DNA of 64,000 nucleotides from Methylobacterium sp. E-066 (GCF_022829635.1 NZ_JAKSYO010000089.1:1-64000); one strand, 5' to 3'. Shown: positions 54,293 through 63,293, numbered from the stretch's first letter. A program made the numbers and translations. The notes: a model not told the origin generated them from the sequence alone.

Positions 54293-55237
54293 ATGGCGGC
54301 TCTTTCGTCCATCCTCTCCCGCGGGGAGTCTGTCCGGGCGAGCCGCCATCCCGTTCGCGCATCGGGGACGGGACTGCTGCGGCTGGTCGGGGCACTGGTC
54401 GCCGTCGGTCTTATCGCCTCCGCGCTCCTGCCGCGTGAGAGCGCGTGGCTGGTGGCGCTGACCGTCGTGATCGTCTTCGGGGTTCCCCACGGCGCTCTGG
54501 ACGGGGCCGTGGCGGCGCCTCTGCTGCGCCCCCGCTACGGGAGCGTGTGGTTCGCGGTCTTTGCCGTGCCGTATCTCGGGCTTTCGGCCCTGGTGCTCCT
54601 GGCTTGGCAGGTGGCACCCCGCGCGATCTTGGCCGGGTTCCTGGCGCTGTCGGTGCTGCATTTCGGTGAGGAGGATGCCGGCCCGGGCCGGCGCGTCGAG
54701 GCCCTCGTTCGCGGCGGGCTCCCGATCGCCCTGCCGGCCCTGCTGCGGCCCGAGGAGACGGCCGGGCTTTTCGCGGTGGTCACGCGGGTGCCGATGCCGC
54801 AGCTTCCCGTGTGGTGGGCGGTCGCGGCCTGGGTCTGGGTTGCTGTTACGGCAGCCTGGCTCCTGACGGGGCGGCGGCGGGCGGCCGTGCTGATCGAGAT
54901 GGCGCTTCTCGCGCTCGCTTTCTGGTCTCTGCCGCCGCTGACCGCGTTCACCCTGTACTTCGTCGGCCTTCATGGGCCCCGCCATGTCCGGGCACTGATC
55001 CGGGATCCGTCGAAGGCACCCAGTGTCGATACGATCCGGCGCGCTGTCCGCGCAGCGCTGCCTGTCTTCGGGCAGACCCTTCTGCTCGCTGCGGGTCTCT
55101 GGCCGCTCTACGCGTCCGGCGCCCCCGATGCACCGGCGAACCTGTTGACCCTGACGCTCCAGATGCTGTCGGCCCTCACCGTGCCCCACATCCTGCTCGA
55201 CCGTATCGCGACCCGGTATCCCGCTGGGGAGCCGTAG
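54293..55237 (+). CDS. blh: Brp/Blh-family beta-carotene 15,15'-dioxygenase
   Basis: Cleaves beta-carotene to two retinals for the rhodopsin. The 314-residue membrane protein has the four histidine clusters of the family: GVPHGALDG, SVLHFGEED, YFVGLHGPRHVRAL and TVPHILLDR, which bind the active-site iron. Seven or so helices surround them. The ATG at 54293 follows the rhodopsin stop by 5 nt, so both are one transcript. Carotenoid synthesis genes are not in the window, though pink Methylobacterium make carotenoids elsewhere. The next gene, the PEP carboxylase homologue, converges and ends 31 bp away. Confidence 0.9.
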   Translation: MAALSSILSRGESVRASRHPVRASGTGLLRLVGALVAVGLIASALLPRESAWLVALTVVIVFGVPHGALDGAVAAPLLRPRYGSVWFAVFAVPYLGLSALVLLAWQVAPRAILAGFLALSVLHFGEEDAGPGRRVEALVRGGLPIALPALLRPEETAGLFAVVTRVPMPQLPVWWAVAAWVWVAVTAAWLLTGRRRAAVLIEMALLALAFWSLPPLTAFTLYFVGLHGPRHVRALIRDPSKAPSVDTIRRAVRAALPVFGQTLLLAAGLWPLYASGAPDAPANLLTLTLQMLSALTVPHILLDRIATRYPAGEP

Positions 55238-55267
55238 CGATCGGGGCCCGGCAGCCTCAGCTGCCCC

Positions 55268-58144
55268 CTACCCGAACGCCCCGACCTCGTGCTGGATCAT
55301 CCCCGAGATCTCCCGCACCTGGTCGAACAGCCGGCGGATCGGCTGGAACAGGTTGGCGTGCTCGGCCTCGTAGGTGCCGACATCCCTGGGGCCGGCAGGC
55401 TCGCCGAAGTTGAGGCCGAGCGTCGGGTCCGGGGTGACCGGGAAAATCTCGTCGAGGAGCTTCAGGCAGCCGTCGATGTCGAGGCGCAGGAAGCGCTCCA
55501 GCAGCTGCTCGCGGGAGATGCCCGCCTGCGGGCGGAAGCCCGGGATGTGCACCGCCAGGAACCAGATCCGGTGGATCAGTGCCAGCCGCAGGGCGTGCAG
55601 CAGGGTCAGCCGGGCCGACATGCCGGGCAGGTCGGGGGCGGCGGTGGTGAGCGCCAGCCAGTCGCGGGTCAGGCGGCCGAACAGGCCGCGCAGCGATGCC
55701 GCGAGGTCGAGACGTTCCAGGGCGCCGGCGATCACCACCAGCTCCTCCCGGCGGAAATCCTTCTGGGTGCGCCGGGCGCGCTCCAGCCACACGGCCGGGT
55801 CGAGGGTGTCGATATAGGCGCGCAGCACGTCCAGATCGCCTGCGGCCGCGGCGTGCTGCACCAGCCGGAAGGCCCGGGAGAAACGCACCGAATCCCGGCG
55901 CATGTCGCGGAACAGGTCGGGGCCGCGCTGGGCGGCCCGGCCGATCCCGTGGAGGGAGTTCGCCAGGAAACCGAGCTGGTGCAGGATCGCGTTGTTGGGG
56001 ATCGCCCGCATCTGGCGGGGATGGGTGACGCGGGCCGGGCCGCCATTGTCGGTCTGGCGGGCCACCGGACGCGAGCCGGTGCGGTCGATCAGGCTCGGGC
56101 CGAAGGTGCCGAGCAGCGCGGCGTAGCCGGCATCGTCGACCAGGGCCTCCATGTCCTGGCGGGCGGCGGTGAAGAATTCGAGGGCGAAGTCCGGCTCCGA
56201 ATAGATCGGGTCGTCTTTCGCGTGGGCACCCTCCGCCGGGTCGTTCAGGGCGTAGTCGGAAAAGCTGTCGTCTTCGGCGATGTCCAGCGCATAGACGTGC
56301 TCGGCGATGCGGGCGACGCTGGCCTGAGCCAGGGCCTCGGTGCCGTAGAGCAGGTAGCCGTCGGTGCCCTGGAAGCTCGATTCGAGCCGCACCTTCAGGC
56401 CGGCCTTGCGGGCGCGGTCGCGGGCATCCTCGGGGGCCAGGTAGGCAAGGCGGTCGCGCAGCGACGTCGGGTGGGCGCCCCGGCCGATCGATTCGCCGTG
56501 GGTGTCGAAGATCGCGAGCTCGACATCGGCCAGGCCGTTCTGGACCAGCATCTCGGTGATGCGCAGGCGCAGCCGCTCGATCCAGAAGGTGGCGGCGAGC
56601 TGGCCGACATAGCGTCCGGAATCCGAGTAGCCGAACTGCACGGTCAGCCGGCCGATCCGCTTGAGGTATTGGCGCCAGTGCGGGTTGCGCAGGGCATCGT
56701 CGAGCACCCGGATGCCCTGCTCCAGGGCGCTCGCGGTCTCGAACAGGGGCGTGATCTCGAGCTTGTCGGCAATGCCGTAATGGCGCGCGAGCCAGAGGGC
56801 GGCGAGCAGGGTGTAGCCGGTCTCGGTCTCGGCGATCAGGAAGCGCACCGGGTGGGTGCCGTCCACGTGCTTGAGGATCTGGGCGATGGTCATCATCAGC
56901 CGGGCGGCCGAAGCCCGCTCGGCGGCGAGCGCGCCGAAATCCACCGCCACCGGGCGGACGTCGTTTAAGAGCGTGTGGATGGTCGCGAGATGCGAGCGGC
57001 GCTGGGCGGAATCGGTGGGCTCGCCCTCCAGGTCGATGACCCGGCGCACGGCGTTGTGGATCTGGCTGGCGTTGAGCCGGAAATGCGGCAGGGCGTTCGA
57101 CAGGCCGTGGGTGGCCACGCCCGAGCGCAGGATCACGATCGCCCGCTTGTCGGCCTCGTCGGCGGCTTCCAGGGCGGCGGTGAGGCCGGCGACCAGGGCG
57201 CCGGCATCGGTCTGGGCGCGCTCGCGCTCGATGATCAGGGCCAGGGCGAAGCGGTGGACCGATTCGAGCGACGGCTTGTCGCCGAGCCGGGGCGCGACCG
57301 TGAGCTGGCGGTTGACCGCGGCAAGCGCCCCCTCGGCGAGGCCCCGGACCTCCCGGCAGGCGGGGCTCTCGGGCAAGTCGCGCATCACCCGGTCGAACTG
57401 CATGCGCTTGGAGATCAGCCGGTAGCGCAGGGTGTCCCACCAACCGATATCGGTGCGCCCGTCGGTGTCGCAGCCGACCCAGCTGGCGATGGCGAAGGGG
57501 CGGGGTGTCAGCTCGGTCCAACGGTCGGGCCAGCGGGCGCGGGCGGCGTCGAGCAGGGCGCCGTTGAAGGCGTCGAGGGCGAGCCGGCCGTTATTGGCCG
57601 CCGCGCAGGCCTGCTCGAACTCGGCATCCAGGGTGATCGGCGCGTCCGGCCGGGTGGAGAGCGCGGCGGCCCGGGCGATCAGGTCGGCGCGAGCCGACGC
57701 ATCGGGCAGGCTCGCGGCCTGGGCGAGCAGGGCCGCCACGGCTTTCGGCATCCCGAAGGTCGGGTGCGCGGTGAACACCACCGCGAAGGCGGTGCGGTGG
57801 ATGAAGGCCGCGAAGGCCGAGAGACCCTCCGGTCCGTCCTTGGCCGCGGCCACGAGGCTGGCGGGAATCGCGGAGTGGGGATCGGACGGCCCGGCCTCCA
57901 ACCCGACATAGCTGCGCAGCCGCTCCGCCCGGGCCGCGAGCGCCGCGGCGCGCAGCCGCGCGAACAGGCCGTCGAGGTCGCCCGCGGAAATCTCGTTCCG
58001 GTCGAACCGACGGGTGATCGCGAGCGTCACGGCCAGGACCGGATTGCGGAACGGGTCCTCCCGCGCCTGCTCCCGGGCATTCTCGATCAGGCCGAGGAGA
58101 TGGCTCTCCAGCTCTTCGGGCTCGCGGCTCGGCTCGTGCTGCAT
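55268..58144 (-). CDS. ppc: Divergent phosphoenolpyruvate carboxylase homologue
   Basis: A 958-residue protein aligning with PEP carboxylase along its length: FTAHPTFG (His127, catalytic base in the family), GYSDSGRYVGQLA (505-517), FDTHGESIGRG (546-556) and AIPNNAILHQLGFLANSLHGIG. Several positions that are near-invariant in active PEPC differ: the phosphate-binding HGRGGxxGRGG loop becomes FDTHGESIGRG (the first Arg is His549), GYSDSxKD has Arg at the Lys position (R511), LDIRQES becomes RLNASQIH (Arg to Ser360), and GDRDGNP becomes GCDTDGRTD. The usual C-terminal MRNTG is replaced by an IQHEVGAFG ending. It may thus be inactive, altered in substrate, or a specialised PEPC. It is convergent with blh. 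Confidence 0.8.
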   Translation of the reverse strand: MQHEPSREPEELESHLLGLIENAREQAREDPFRNPVLAVTLAITRRFDRNEISAGDLDGLFARLRAAALAARAERLRSYVGLEAGPSDPHSAIPASLVAAAKDGPEGLSAFAAFIHRTAFAVVFTAHPTFGMPKAVAALLAQAASLPDASARADLIARAAALSTRPDAPITLDAEFEQACAAANNGRLALDAFNGALLDAARARWPDRWTELTPRPFAIASWVGCDTDGRTDIGWWDTLRYRLISKRMQFDRVMRDLPESPACREVRGLAEGALAAVNRQLTVAPRLGDKPSLESVHRFALALIIERERAQTDAGALVAGLTAALEAADEADKRAIVILRSGVATHGLSNALPHFRLNASQIHNAVRRVIDLEGEPTDSAQRRSHLATIHTLLNDVRPVAVDFGALAAERASAARLMMTIAQILKHVDGTHPVRFLIAETETGYTLLAALWLARHYGIADKLEITPLFETASALEQGIRVLDDALRNPHWRQYLKRIGRLTVQFGYSDSGRYVGQLAATFWIERLRLRITEMLVQNGLADVELAIFDTHGESIGRGAHPTSLRDRLAYLAPEDARDRARKAGLKVRLESSFQGTDGYLLYGTEALAQASVARIAEHVYALDIAEDDSFSDYALNDPAEGAHAKDDPIYSEPDFALEFFTAARQDMEALVDDAGYAALLGTFGPSLIDRTGSRPVARQTDNGGPARVTHPRQMRAIPNNAILHQLGFLANSLHGIGRAAQRGPDLFRDMRRDSVRFSRAFRLVQHAAAAGDLDVLRAYIDTLDPAVWLERARRTQKDFRREELVVIAGALERLDLAASLRGLFGRLTRDWLALTTAAPDLPGMSARLTLLHALRLALIHRIWFLAVHIPGFRPQAGISREQLLERFLRLDIDGCLKLLDEIFPVTPDPTLGLNFGEPAGPRDVGTYEAEHANLFQPIRRLFDQVREISGMIQHEVGAFG

Positions 58145-58251
58145 GGATCCGTCCCGGCTCCGATCGTCTCGCCTCTACTGTTATAGGCAAGGCGTGTTCC
58201 ACGCGTGACGGGGTGACGGCGCCGCCGCGGGCGGCTAGAGCTTGCCGCCTC

Positions 58252-58554
58252 ATGGAGCGCCTGCTGATCATCCTGGCCGTGCTGATCTGTGCCGTGGCCG
58301 GGGTCGCGGTCATCGCCATGGCCGCCCGCGGCCGGCGCAAGCCGCTGCGCATGGGCTCCGAACTCGACGCCGAGGACGAGCACCTGTTGATCGGTCCGGT
58401 CGGCCCGTCGCCGAGCCTGATCGACCGGCAGGCCGAGGTGCTCGACCCGCGTCTTCTGGATGTGGAGTCGTTCGAGCTGAAACCGATCCCAGCCCCCGAG
58501 CGCACGCAGCGGATCGAGCCGCCGCGGCCCGGAACCCCGGACGCCGCGCGATGA
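58252..58554 (+). CDS. Small membrane protein of unknown function
   Basis: 100 residues: one N-terminal helix (MERLLIILAVLICAVAGVAVIAMAARGRRK) and a hydrophilic C-terminal part with LIDRQAEVLDPRLLDVESFELKPIPAPERTQRIEPP. The stop overlaps the start of the next gene (ATGA), so they are translationally coupled. No family is recognised. It is divergent from the PEPC-like gene. Confidence 0.65.
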   Translation: MERLLIILAVLICAVAGVAVIAMAARGRRKPLRMGSELDAEDEHLLIGPVGPSPSLIDRQAEVLDPRLLDVESFELKPIPAPERTQRIEPPRPGTPDAAR

Positions 58555-59204
58555 GGCGTATCGGTCCCGGCGCGGCCCGGCTGATCCTCGCCCTCCTGGC
58601 CTGCCAGACGGCCGCCGTGGCGGCGCCGGCGCAGCAGCCTCCGGCCCAGAAAGCGCCCGTCGCCGAGCCGCCCCGGGCGCCCGACCCGTCGGCGCCCCCG
58701 GCGCCGAATCCCACGCCCGCCGCCGCGCCGACCCCGGTGCAGCCCTGCGGTGCCCGGGCGGCCCGCTACGAGAGCGGCAAGGGCTTCACCATGGTGATCA
58801 CCCGGGCCGGGCAGGTGAAGACGACGAACCCGCTCCGGCCGCTGACGCCGGAGGTGAACGAGGTGTTGCAGGTGGTGATCGCCGGCAAGGTCGCGACCGC
58901 CTACGGGCCCGATTTCACCACGCTGCGGCGCGGCACGGCCCCGGCGGCGATCGAGGCGATGCTCGGTGGGCCGATCCGCTGGGAGCCGACGCTGCCGACC
59001 CTGGCGGATCCGATCGCCATCGTCACGGAGGAGGGGTCGACCCTGGCGCAGCTCACGTTCCGCACCTGCGAGGATCCCCCGGCGGTCAAGGCGCCGCCGA
59101 AGGCCCAGGCCAAGAAGAAGGCCCCAGCCAAGCGCCCGGCCCCGAAGGCCGCCGAGAAGGCGCCCCCGGGCTTCTCCATGCCCCAGGGGGCGATCGCCGA
59201 GTAG
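58551..59204 (+). CDS. Exported protein of unknown function
   Basis: 217 residues with a signal peptide (RLILALLACQTAAVAAPA), a Pro/Ala-rich linker, a central domain (CGARAARYESGKGFTMVITRAGQVKTTNPLRPLTPEVNEVLQVVIAGKVATAYGPDFTTLRRG...TFRTCED) with two Cys that can pair, and a basic Lys/Ala/Pro C-terminal tail. The tail may bind the envelope or DNA. Coupled to the small membrane protein gene upstream. No family is recognised. Confidence 0.65.
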   Translation: MRRIGPGAARLILALLACQTAAVAAPAQQPPAQKAPVAEPPRAPDPSAPPAPNPTPAAAPTPVQPCGARAARYESGKGFTMVITRAGQVKTTNPLRPLTPEVNEVLQVVIAGKVATAYGPDFTTLRRGTAPAAIEAMLGGPIRWEPTLPTLADPIAIVTEEGSTLAQLTFRTCEDPPAVKAPPKAQAKKKAPAKRPAPKAAEKAPPGFSMPQGAIAE

Positions 59205-59320
59205 GCGGGGCAGGCTCCTGCCGCGACGCGTTCACTCCTTCGGGCGCGCAGGGGATACACAGAACGAAGTTCGGATCGTTTTCCGCGGGACGAGAAGCTG
59301 GTTGCAGCAGACACGCGCCC

Positions 59321-59495
59321 TCCCTCCCCCCTCTGCGGGGGAGGGAGGGCCCCGGAGGGGGTCGGGAGAGGGGAGCGACGGCGCAGGATAGGGCTTTGCC
59401 CGTTTTGCCGGTCGCGCCCTCGTCTGAACCCGGGTTCCCCTCTCCCGACCCTCGCTGACGCGAGGCCCACCCTCCCCCGCAAAGGGGGGAGGGAG
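59321..59495. repeat. Palindromic intergenic repeat, family C
   Basis: Third copy of the repeat at 22233-22413, with the same outer arms and the GGGTCGGGAGAGGGG core, in the gap between convergent genes (59205-59582). Confidence 0.85.
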
Positions 59496-59582
59496 ACGCG
59501 CTTGGGGCCGGCCTTTGCCCTTATCCGGCACCGATATGTGAACCGCTCGCGAGCGGCAGCCCGTCGCCGCCCCCGATAAAAA

Positions 59583-59942
59583 TCATTTCTGCTTGGCGAT
59601 CACTTTGTCCTTGATCCCGTCATAGACGCTCTGCGGGATGATCTTCTTGGAGACGAGGTCGTCCTTGCCGCGATAGGGCCGGCCCTTGATGATCGCGGCG
59701 GAGCGGGCGGCGCCGATGCCCGGCAGGGCGTCGAGTTCGGCGGCGCTGGCGCTGTTGAGGTCGATCAGGGCGCCCTTGGCGGCGTTGGGCGGCCCGGCGA
59801 CCGGCGCGCTCGGGGCCGCCGGCTTGGCGGGGGCGGTCGGGGTCGCGGGGCTCGAGGTCTGGGGCGACTGCGCCCAGGCGGGCGCCGCCATCAGGCTCGA
59901 GAGCAGGGCGAGGACGGCAAAGGTCGTTTTGGAGGAAGCCAT
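59583..59942 (-). CDS. Exported helix-hairpin-helix protein (ComEA-like)
   Basis: 119 residues. A signal peptide ([22 protein letters not shown]), a Pro/Ala/Thr-rich linker, then a helix-hairpin-helix domain [60 protein letters not shown]. This resembles the DNA-binding domain of the competence protein ComEA. It may bind DNA in the periplasm, but competence genes are not nearby. The ATG at 59942 is chosen because the frame upstream lacks a ribosome site. Confidence 0.8.
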   Translation of the reverse strand: MASSKTTFAVLALLSSLMAAPAWAQSPQTSSPATPTAPAKPAAPSAPVAGPPNAAKGALIDLNSASAAELDALPGIGAARSAAIIKGRPYRGKDDLVSKKIIPQSVYDGIKDKVIAKQK

Positions 59943-60168
59943 GGCGTGTCTCCCGAGGGGCCGGCCCGCTCCGCGGCGCCGTCTCACCAGATGTGGTTCC
60001 GGCGACTTGAACCCGGGCTTAACGGTTGTGGTGCCGCGCCTCTAGCCAGAGGCGGGCGCCGACGCTATAAGCGCGCCCTCATCCGTATCCCGCGGTGTGC
60101 GAGGCGATCCTCGATCGAGGAGCCGCCCGCGCGCCGCTTTGCCCGCGGCATCACGAAGGATTTTTGCC

Positions 60169-60357
60169 ATGGCCGTTCCGAAGCGCAAGACTTCCCCCTC
60201 CCGCCGCGGCATGCGCCGCTCGGCCGACGCCCTCAAGGCGCCGACCTATGTCGAGGACAAGGATTCGGGCGAGCTGCGCCGTCCCCACCACATCGACCTG
60301 AAGACCGGCATGTATCGCGGCCGTCAGGTGCTGAAGGTGAAGTCGGCCGAGGCGTAA
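60169..60357 (+). CDS. rpmF: 50S ribosomal protein L32
   Basis: A 62-residue basic ribosomal protein: [57 protein letters not shown]. This is the bL32 form without zinc-binding cysteines. The AAGGA ribosome site is 11 nt upstream of the ATG. It is a single gene in this context, divergent from the HhH protein gene. A 7-bp inverted repeat (GAGACC..GGTCTC, about 60373-60398) just past the stop may help termination. Confidence 0.95.
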
Positions 60358-60399
60358 GCTTCGGAGTCGGTTCGAGACCCAGGGAATCCCGGTCTCGGC

Positions 60400-60512
60400 C
60401 TCATCCTGAGATGCGCGCGCAAAGCGGGCGCCTCGATGGAGCCTTCCGGAAGCCGCAGAGATCCCTGGCCCCCTCCTTCGAGGCCCGCTGACGCGGTCAC
60501 CTCAGGATGAGG
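60400..60512. repeat. Palindromic intergenic repeat, family B
   Basis: Arms TCATCCTGAG and CTCAGGATGA(GG) with the inner GGAGCC..GGCCCCC region, the same core as the copies at 39799 and 40687, but without the MITE-type flanking arms. Confidence 0.7.
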
Positions 60513-60552
60513 GGAGGGAATAGGATGCGCGTTCAGGCTCGCATCCCGCACA

Positions 60553-60646
60553 CCGTCATTGCGAGCGCAGCGAAGCAACCTAGGGCAGCGCGCGCTCTGC
60601 GGACGTGGCGAATCCCTGGGTTGCTTCGCTGCGCTCGCAATGACGG
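60553..60646. repeat. Palindromic intergenic repeat, family A
   Basis: Third copy of the family A repeat (see 24-117). Together with the family B copy it occupies the gap between rpmF and the next gene (60358-60665). Confidence 0.85.
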
Positions 60647-60665
60647 TGCGGGTAACCAAAAACCA

Positions 60666-60980
60666 TCAGGCCAGCCGGCGCGCGGTCTCCGCGTAGCGCG
60701 CCGCGGCGGCACGGGTACGCTCCAGCCGCGACGGCCTGAGGGTTGGGTCGGTGGCGACCAGCAGATGGGCCACGAAGCTCGAGCAGGCCCGGCCCCCATC
60801 GAATCGGTCCACGGACACGATCGTGGCGCGCGCCTCGCGCCGTCCCCCATCCAGCACCACCAGCGCCCGGACCGGGGGGATCTCCTCGACGGACCCGACC
60901 GGCCCTGCGGCAGCCCCCGCCGGTCGCGCGGGTCTGCTCCAGGTTGCACCGGTCCGGCCGACTGTCCCGATCCGCGCCAT
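60666..60980 (-). CDS. Hypothetical protein
   Basis: 104 residues: MARIGTVGRTGATWSRPARPAG...VRALVVLDGGRREARATIVSVDRFDGGRACSSFVAHLLVATDPTLRPSRLERTRAAAARYAETARRLA. A GGAGGGT ribosome site 6 nt before the ATG and a plausible amphipathic C-terminal helix argue for a real gene. The middle DGGRREARATIVSVDRFDG is beta-rich. No recognised family. Confidence 0.6.
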   Translation of the reverse strand: MARIGTVGRTGATWSRPARPAGAAAGPVGSVEEIPPVRALVVLDGGRREARATIVSVDRFDGGRACSSFVAHLLVATDPTLRPSRLERTRAAAARYAETARRLA

Positions 60981-61101
60981 TGCGACACCCTCCGCACGTT
61001 GCCGTGCCTGTGTTGCAAACGTGGGACCGCCGTTAAGGGTTCGTCAACTTATCGAAAACGCGTAGTCGCACCCGCCGTGATTGGTTTTGGCACAGCCAAT
61101 G

Positions 61102-61695
61102 TCACTTTTTGGCGAGGGCCTCGAGCCGCTGCTGCATCTCCAGCATCTGCCGCTTGAGGTCGTCGAGCTCGCCGCCGGCATAGGAAGCCGGAGCGGCCGG
61201 CGGGGCAGGGGGCTGCGTCCCGACGGCGGGCGGCGCGAAGCCGGTGAACATCTTCATGGCGTCGCCGAAGAAGGTCATGTTGGTCCGCACCGACTGCTCG
61301 ATCGCGTTCTGGAACGCGGCCGGCCCGAAGCTGTGGGCGAATTTTTCGCGCAGGCCGTCCTGGTCCTTGGCGAAGTTCGCCATCGAGAATTCCAGGAAAC
61401 TCGGCACCATGGTGCGCATGCTGTCGCCGTAGAAGCGGATCAGCTGGCGCAGGAACGCCACCGGCAGAAGGTTCTCGGCGCCGGCCTTGTTCTCCTGCTC
61501 GAAGATGATCTGCGTCAGCACCGAGCGGGTGATGTCGTCCCCCGCGCGGGCGTCGTAGACGACGAAATCCTCGCCGTTCTGGACCATCGTGGCGAGGTCC
61601 TCCAGCGTCACGTAGGTCGACGTGCCCGTGTGATACAGGCGCCGATTGGCGTATTTCTTGATGACGGTCTGGGTGGCCTTGACGGTATCCGCCAT
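61102..61695 (-). CDS. phaR: Polyhydroxyalkanoate synthesis repressor
   Basis: A 197-residue PhaR. The N-terminal DNA-binding region (TVIKKYANRRLYHTGTSTYVTLEDLATMVQNGEDFVVYDARAGDDITRSVLTQIIFEQENK) is the conserved signature of the PhaR/PhbF family, which binds PHA granules and DNA. The C-terminal part is Ala/Pro rich with a final coiled coil (DDLKRQMLEMQQRLEALAKK). It is divergent from phaA. The 329-bp gap between them (61696-62024) has the candidate operator at 61807-61829. Confidence 0.93.
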   Translation of the reverse strand: MADTVKATQTVIKKYANRRLYHTGTSTYVTLEDLATMVQNGEDFVVYDARAGDDITRSVLTQIIFEQENKAGAENLLPVAFLRQLIRFYGDSMRTMVPSFLEFSMANFAKDQDGLREKFAHSFGPAAFQNAIEQSVRTNMTFFGDAMKMFTGFAPPAVGTQPPAPPAAPASYAGGELDDLKRQMLEMQQRLEALAKK

Positions 61696-61806
61696 CGGGA
61701 ACGGCCTTTCTGGACTCGGGACTCAAGGGGCGTCGCAGGCACACGCGATGCGGCCCGGCGGGGATCGTCTTCGCGCCCGCAGCACGATCCTTAAAGCCTT
61801 ACACGG

Positions 61807-61829
61807 GCGCAGAAAACAGCAAACTGCGC
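61807..61829. promoter_or_regulatory. Candidate PhaR operator
   Basis: GCGCAG and CTGCGC half-sites are separated by 11 nt (AAAACAGCAAA), an inverted repeat in the phaR-phaA divergent region. Paracoccus PhaR recognises TGC-rich inverted sites of the CTGC..GCAG type, so this fits. The assignment is by analogy. Confidence 0.45.
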
Positions 61830-62024
61830 CTCTTCAACGCAGAATAATGCCGGGTGCCGGCCTGCACACAGGCCATTTCAGTCACTCGGCGGCGTCATGG
61901 CAGCGTTTTCAGGCTGGAACGTCGATCCTTGACTTCGCCGACCTCAGGCCCTTCATCGCGGGACAGGCTTTAGAGCGCGCCCGGACCGAGGAGGCGCGCC
62001 GGCTCGTGAGAGGAGAACGTTCAC

Positions 62025-63209
62025 ATGGCAGGCAGCGAAGAGATCGTCATCGTCGGGGCCGCGCGCACGGCGGTCGGCTCGTTCGGCGGCGCCTTCGGGG
62101 CGGTGCCGGCCCACGAACTCGGCGCCACCGCGATCAAGGCCGCCCTGGAGCGCGCCAACGTGTCCCCCGATGACGTGGACGAGGTGATCTTCGGCCAAGT
62201 GCTCACCGCGGGCGCCGGCCAGAACCCCGCCCGCCAGGCCGCGATCAAGGCCGGCATCCCCGAGAAGGCCACCGCCTGGGGCCTCAACCAGGTCTGCGGC
62301 TCTGGGCTCCGCACGGTCGCCATCGGCATGCAGCAGATCGCCAACGGCGACGCCACCGTGATCGTGGCCGGCGGCCAGGAATCGATGTCGCTCTCGCCCC
62401 ACGCCCAGTACCTGCGCGGCGGCCAGAAGATGGGCGACATCAAGCTCGTCGACACGATGATCAAGGACGGGCTCTGGGACGCCTTTAACGGCTACCACAT
62501 GGGCCAGACCGCCGAGAACGTCGCTCAGGCCTTCCAGCTCACCCGGGAGCAGCAGGACCAGTTCGCCACCCGATCGCAGAACAAGGCCGAGGCCGCCCGC
62601 AACGAGGGCCGGTTCAAGGACGAGATCGTCCCTGTGACGATCCCCGGCAAGAAGGGCGACACGGTCGTCGACACCGACGAGTACATCCGCGACGGCGCCA
62701 CCATCGAGGCGATGGCCAAGCTGAAGCCGGCCTTCTCCAAGGAGGGCACGGTGACGGCCGCAAATGCCTCCGGCCTGAACGACGGCGCCGCGGCGCTGGT
62801 GCTGATGTCGGCCTCCGAGGCTGAGCGGCGCGGGCTGACCCCGCTCGCCAAGATCAAGTCCTGGGCGACCGCCGGCGTCGATCCGAAGGTGATGGGCACC
62901 GGCCCGATCCCGGCCTCCCGCAAGGCCCTGGAGAAGGCCGGCTGGAAGCCCTCCGACCTCGACCTGATCGAGGCCAACGAGGCCTTCGCGGCTCAGGCGC
63001 TGGCGGTGAACAAGGACATGGGCTGGGACGATGCGAAGGTGAACGTCAACGGCGGCGCCATCGCCATCGGTCACCCGATCGGTGCCTCGGGCGCCCGGGT
63101 GCTCGTTACCCTGTTGCACGAGATGAAGCGGCGCGACGCCAAGAAGGGCCTCGCCACCCTGTGCATCGGCGGCGGCATGGGCGTCGCGATGTGCCTTGAG
63201 CGGCCGTGA
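62025..63209 (+). CDS. phaA: Acetyl-CoA acetyltransferase (beta-ketothiolase)
   Basis: Condenses two acetyl-CoA to acetoacetyl-CoA, first step of PHB synthesis. 394 residues with the thiolase signatures: nucleophile Cys91 in [31 protein letters not shown] near the C-terminus and the second active-site Cys in [13 protein letters not shown]. The ribosome site is GGAGAA before the ATG. The phaB gene follows after 117 bp with a hairpin in between. Also serves acetoacetyl-CoA production for the ethylmalonyl-CoA pathway in serine-cycle methylotrophs. Confidence 0.95.
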   Translation: MAGSEEIVIVGAARTAVGSFGGAFGAVPAHELGATAIKAALERANVSPDDVDEVIFGQVLTAGAGQNPARQAAIKAGIPEKATAWGLNQVCGSGLRTVAIGMQQIANGDATVIVAGGQESMSLSPHAQYLRGGQKMGDIKLVDTMIKDGLWDAFNGYHMGQTAENVAQAFQLTREQQDQFATRSQNKAEAARNEGRFKDEIVPVTIPGKKGDTVVDTDEYIRDGATIEAMAKLKPAFSKEGTVTAANASGLNDGAAALVLMSASEAERRGLTPLAKIKSWATAGVDPKVMGTGPIPASRKALEKAGWKPSDLDLIEANEAFAAQALAVNKDMGWDDAKVNVNGGAIAIGHPIGASGARVLVTLLHEMKRRDAKKGLATLCIGGGMGVAMCLERP

Positions 63210-63268
63210 TCGTTTTGTAACGCCAGGTTCTCCACCAATATAGACTTGAGACTGAACTCAGAAAAAAT

Positions 63269-63293
63269 CGCGTGCGGACGCCATCCGCACGCG
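63269..63293 (-). terminator. Strong hairpin between phaA and phaB, U-tract on the minus strand
   Basis: A perfect 10-bp stem (CGCGTGCGGA/TCCGCACGCG) with a 5-nt loop. On the minus strand it is followed by ATTTTTTCTG, an intrinsic-terminator layout that faces away from phaB. On the plus strand there is no U-tract, so read-through from phaA is expected. Possible role: block antisense transcription or shape mRNA stability. Confidence 0.55.

Noticed and set aside
55257-57521. A 754-codon frame in another phase within the PEP carboxylase gene
   Set aside because: It is a shadow of the 958-residue frame, with Arg/Pro/Gly-rich translation and no family features.
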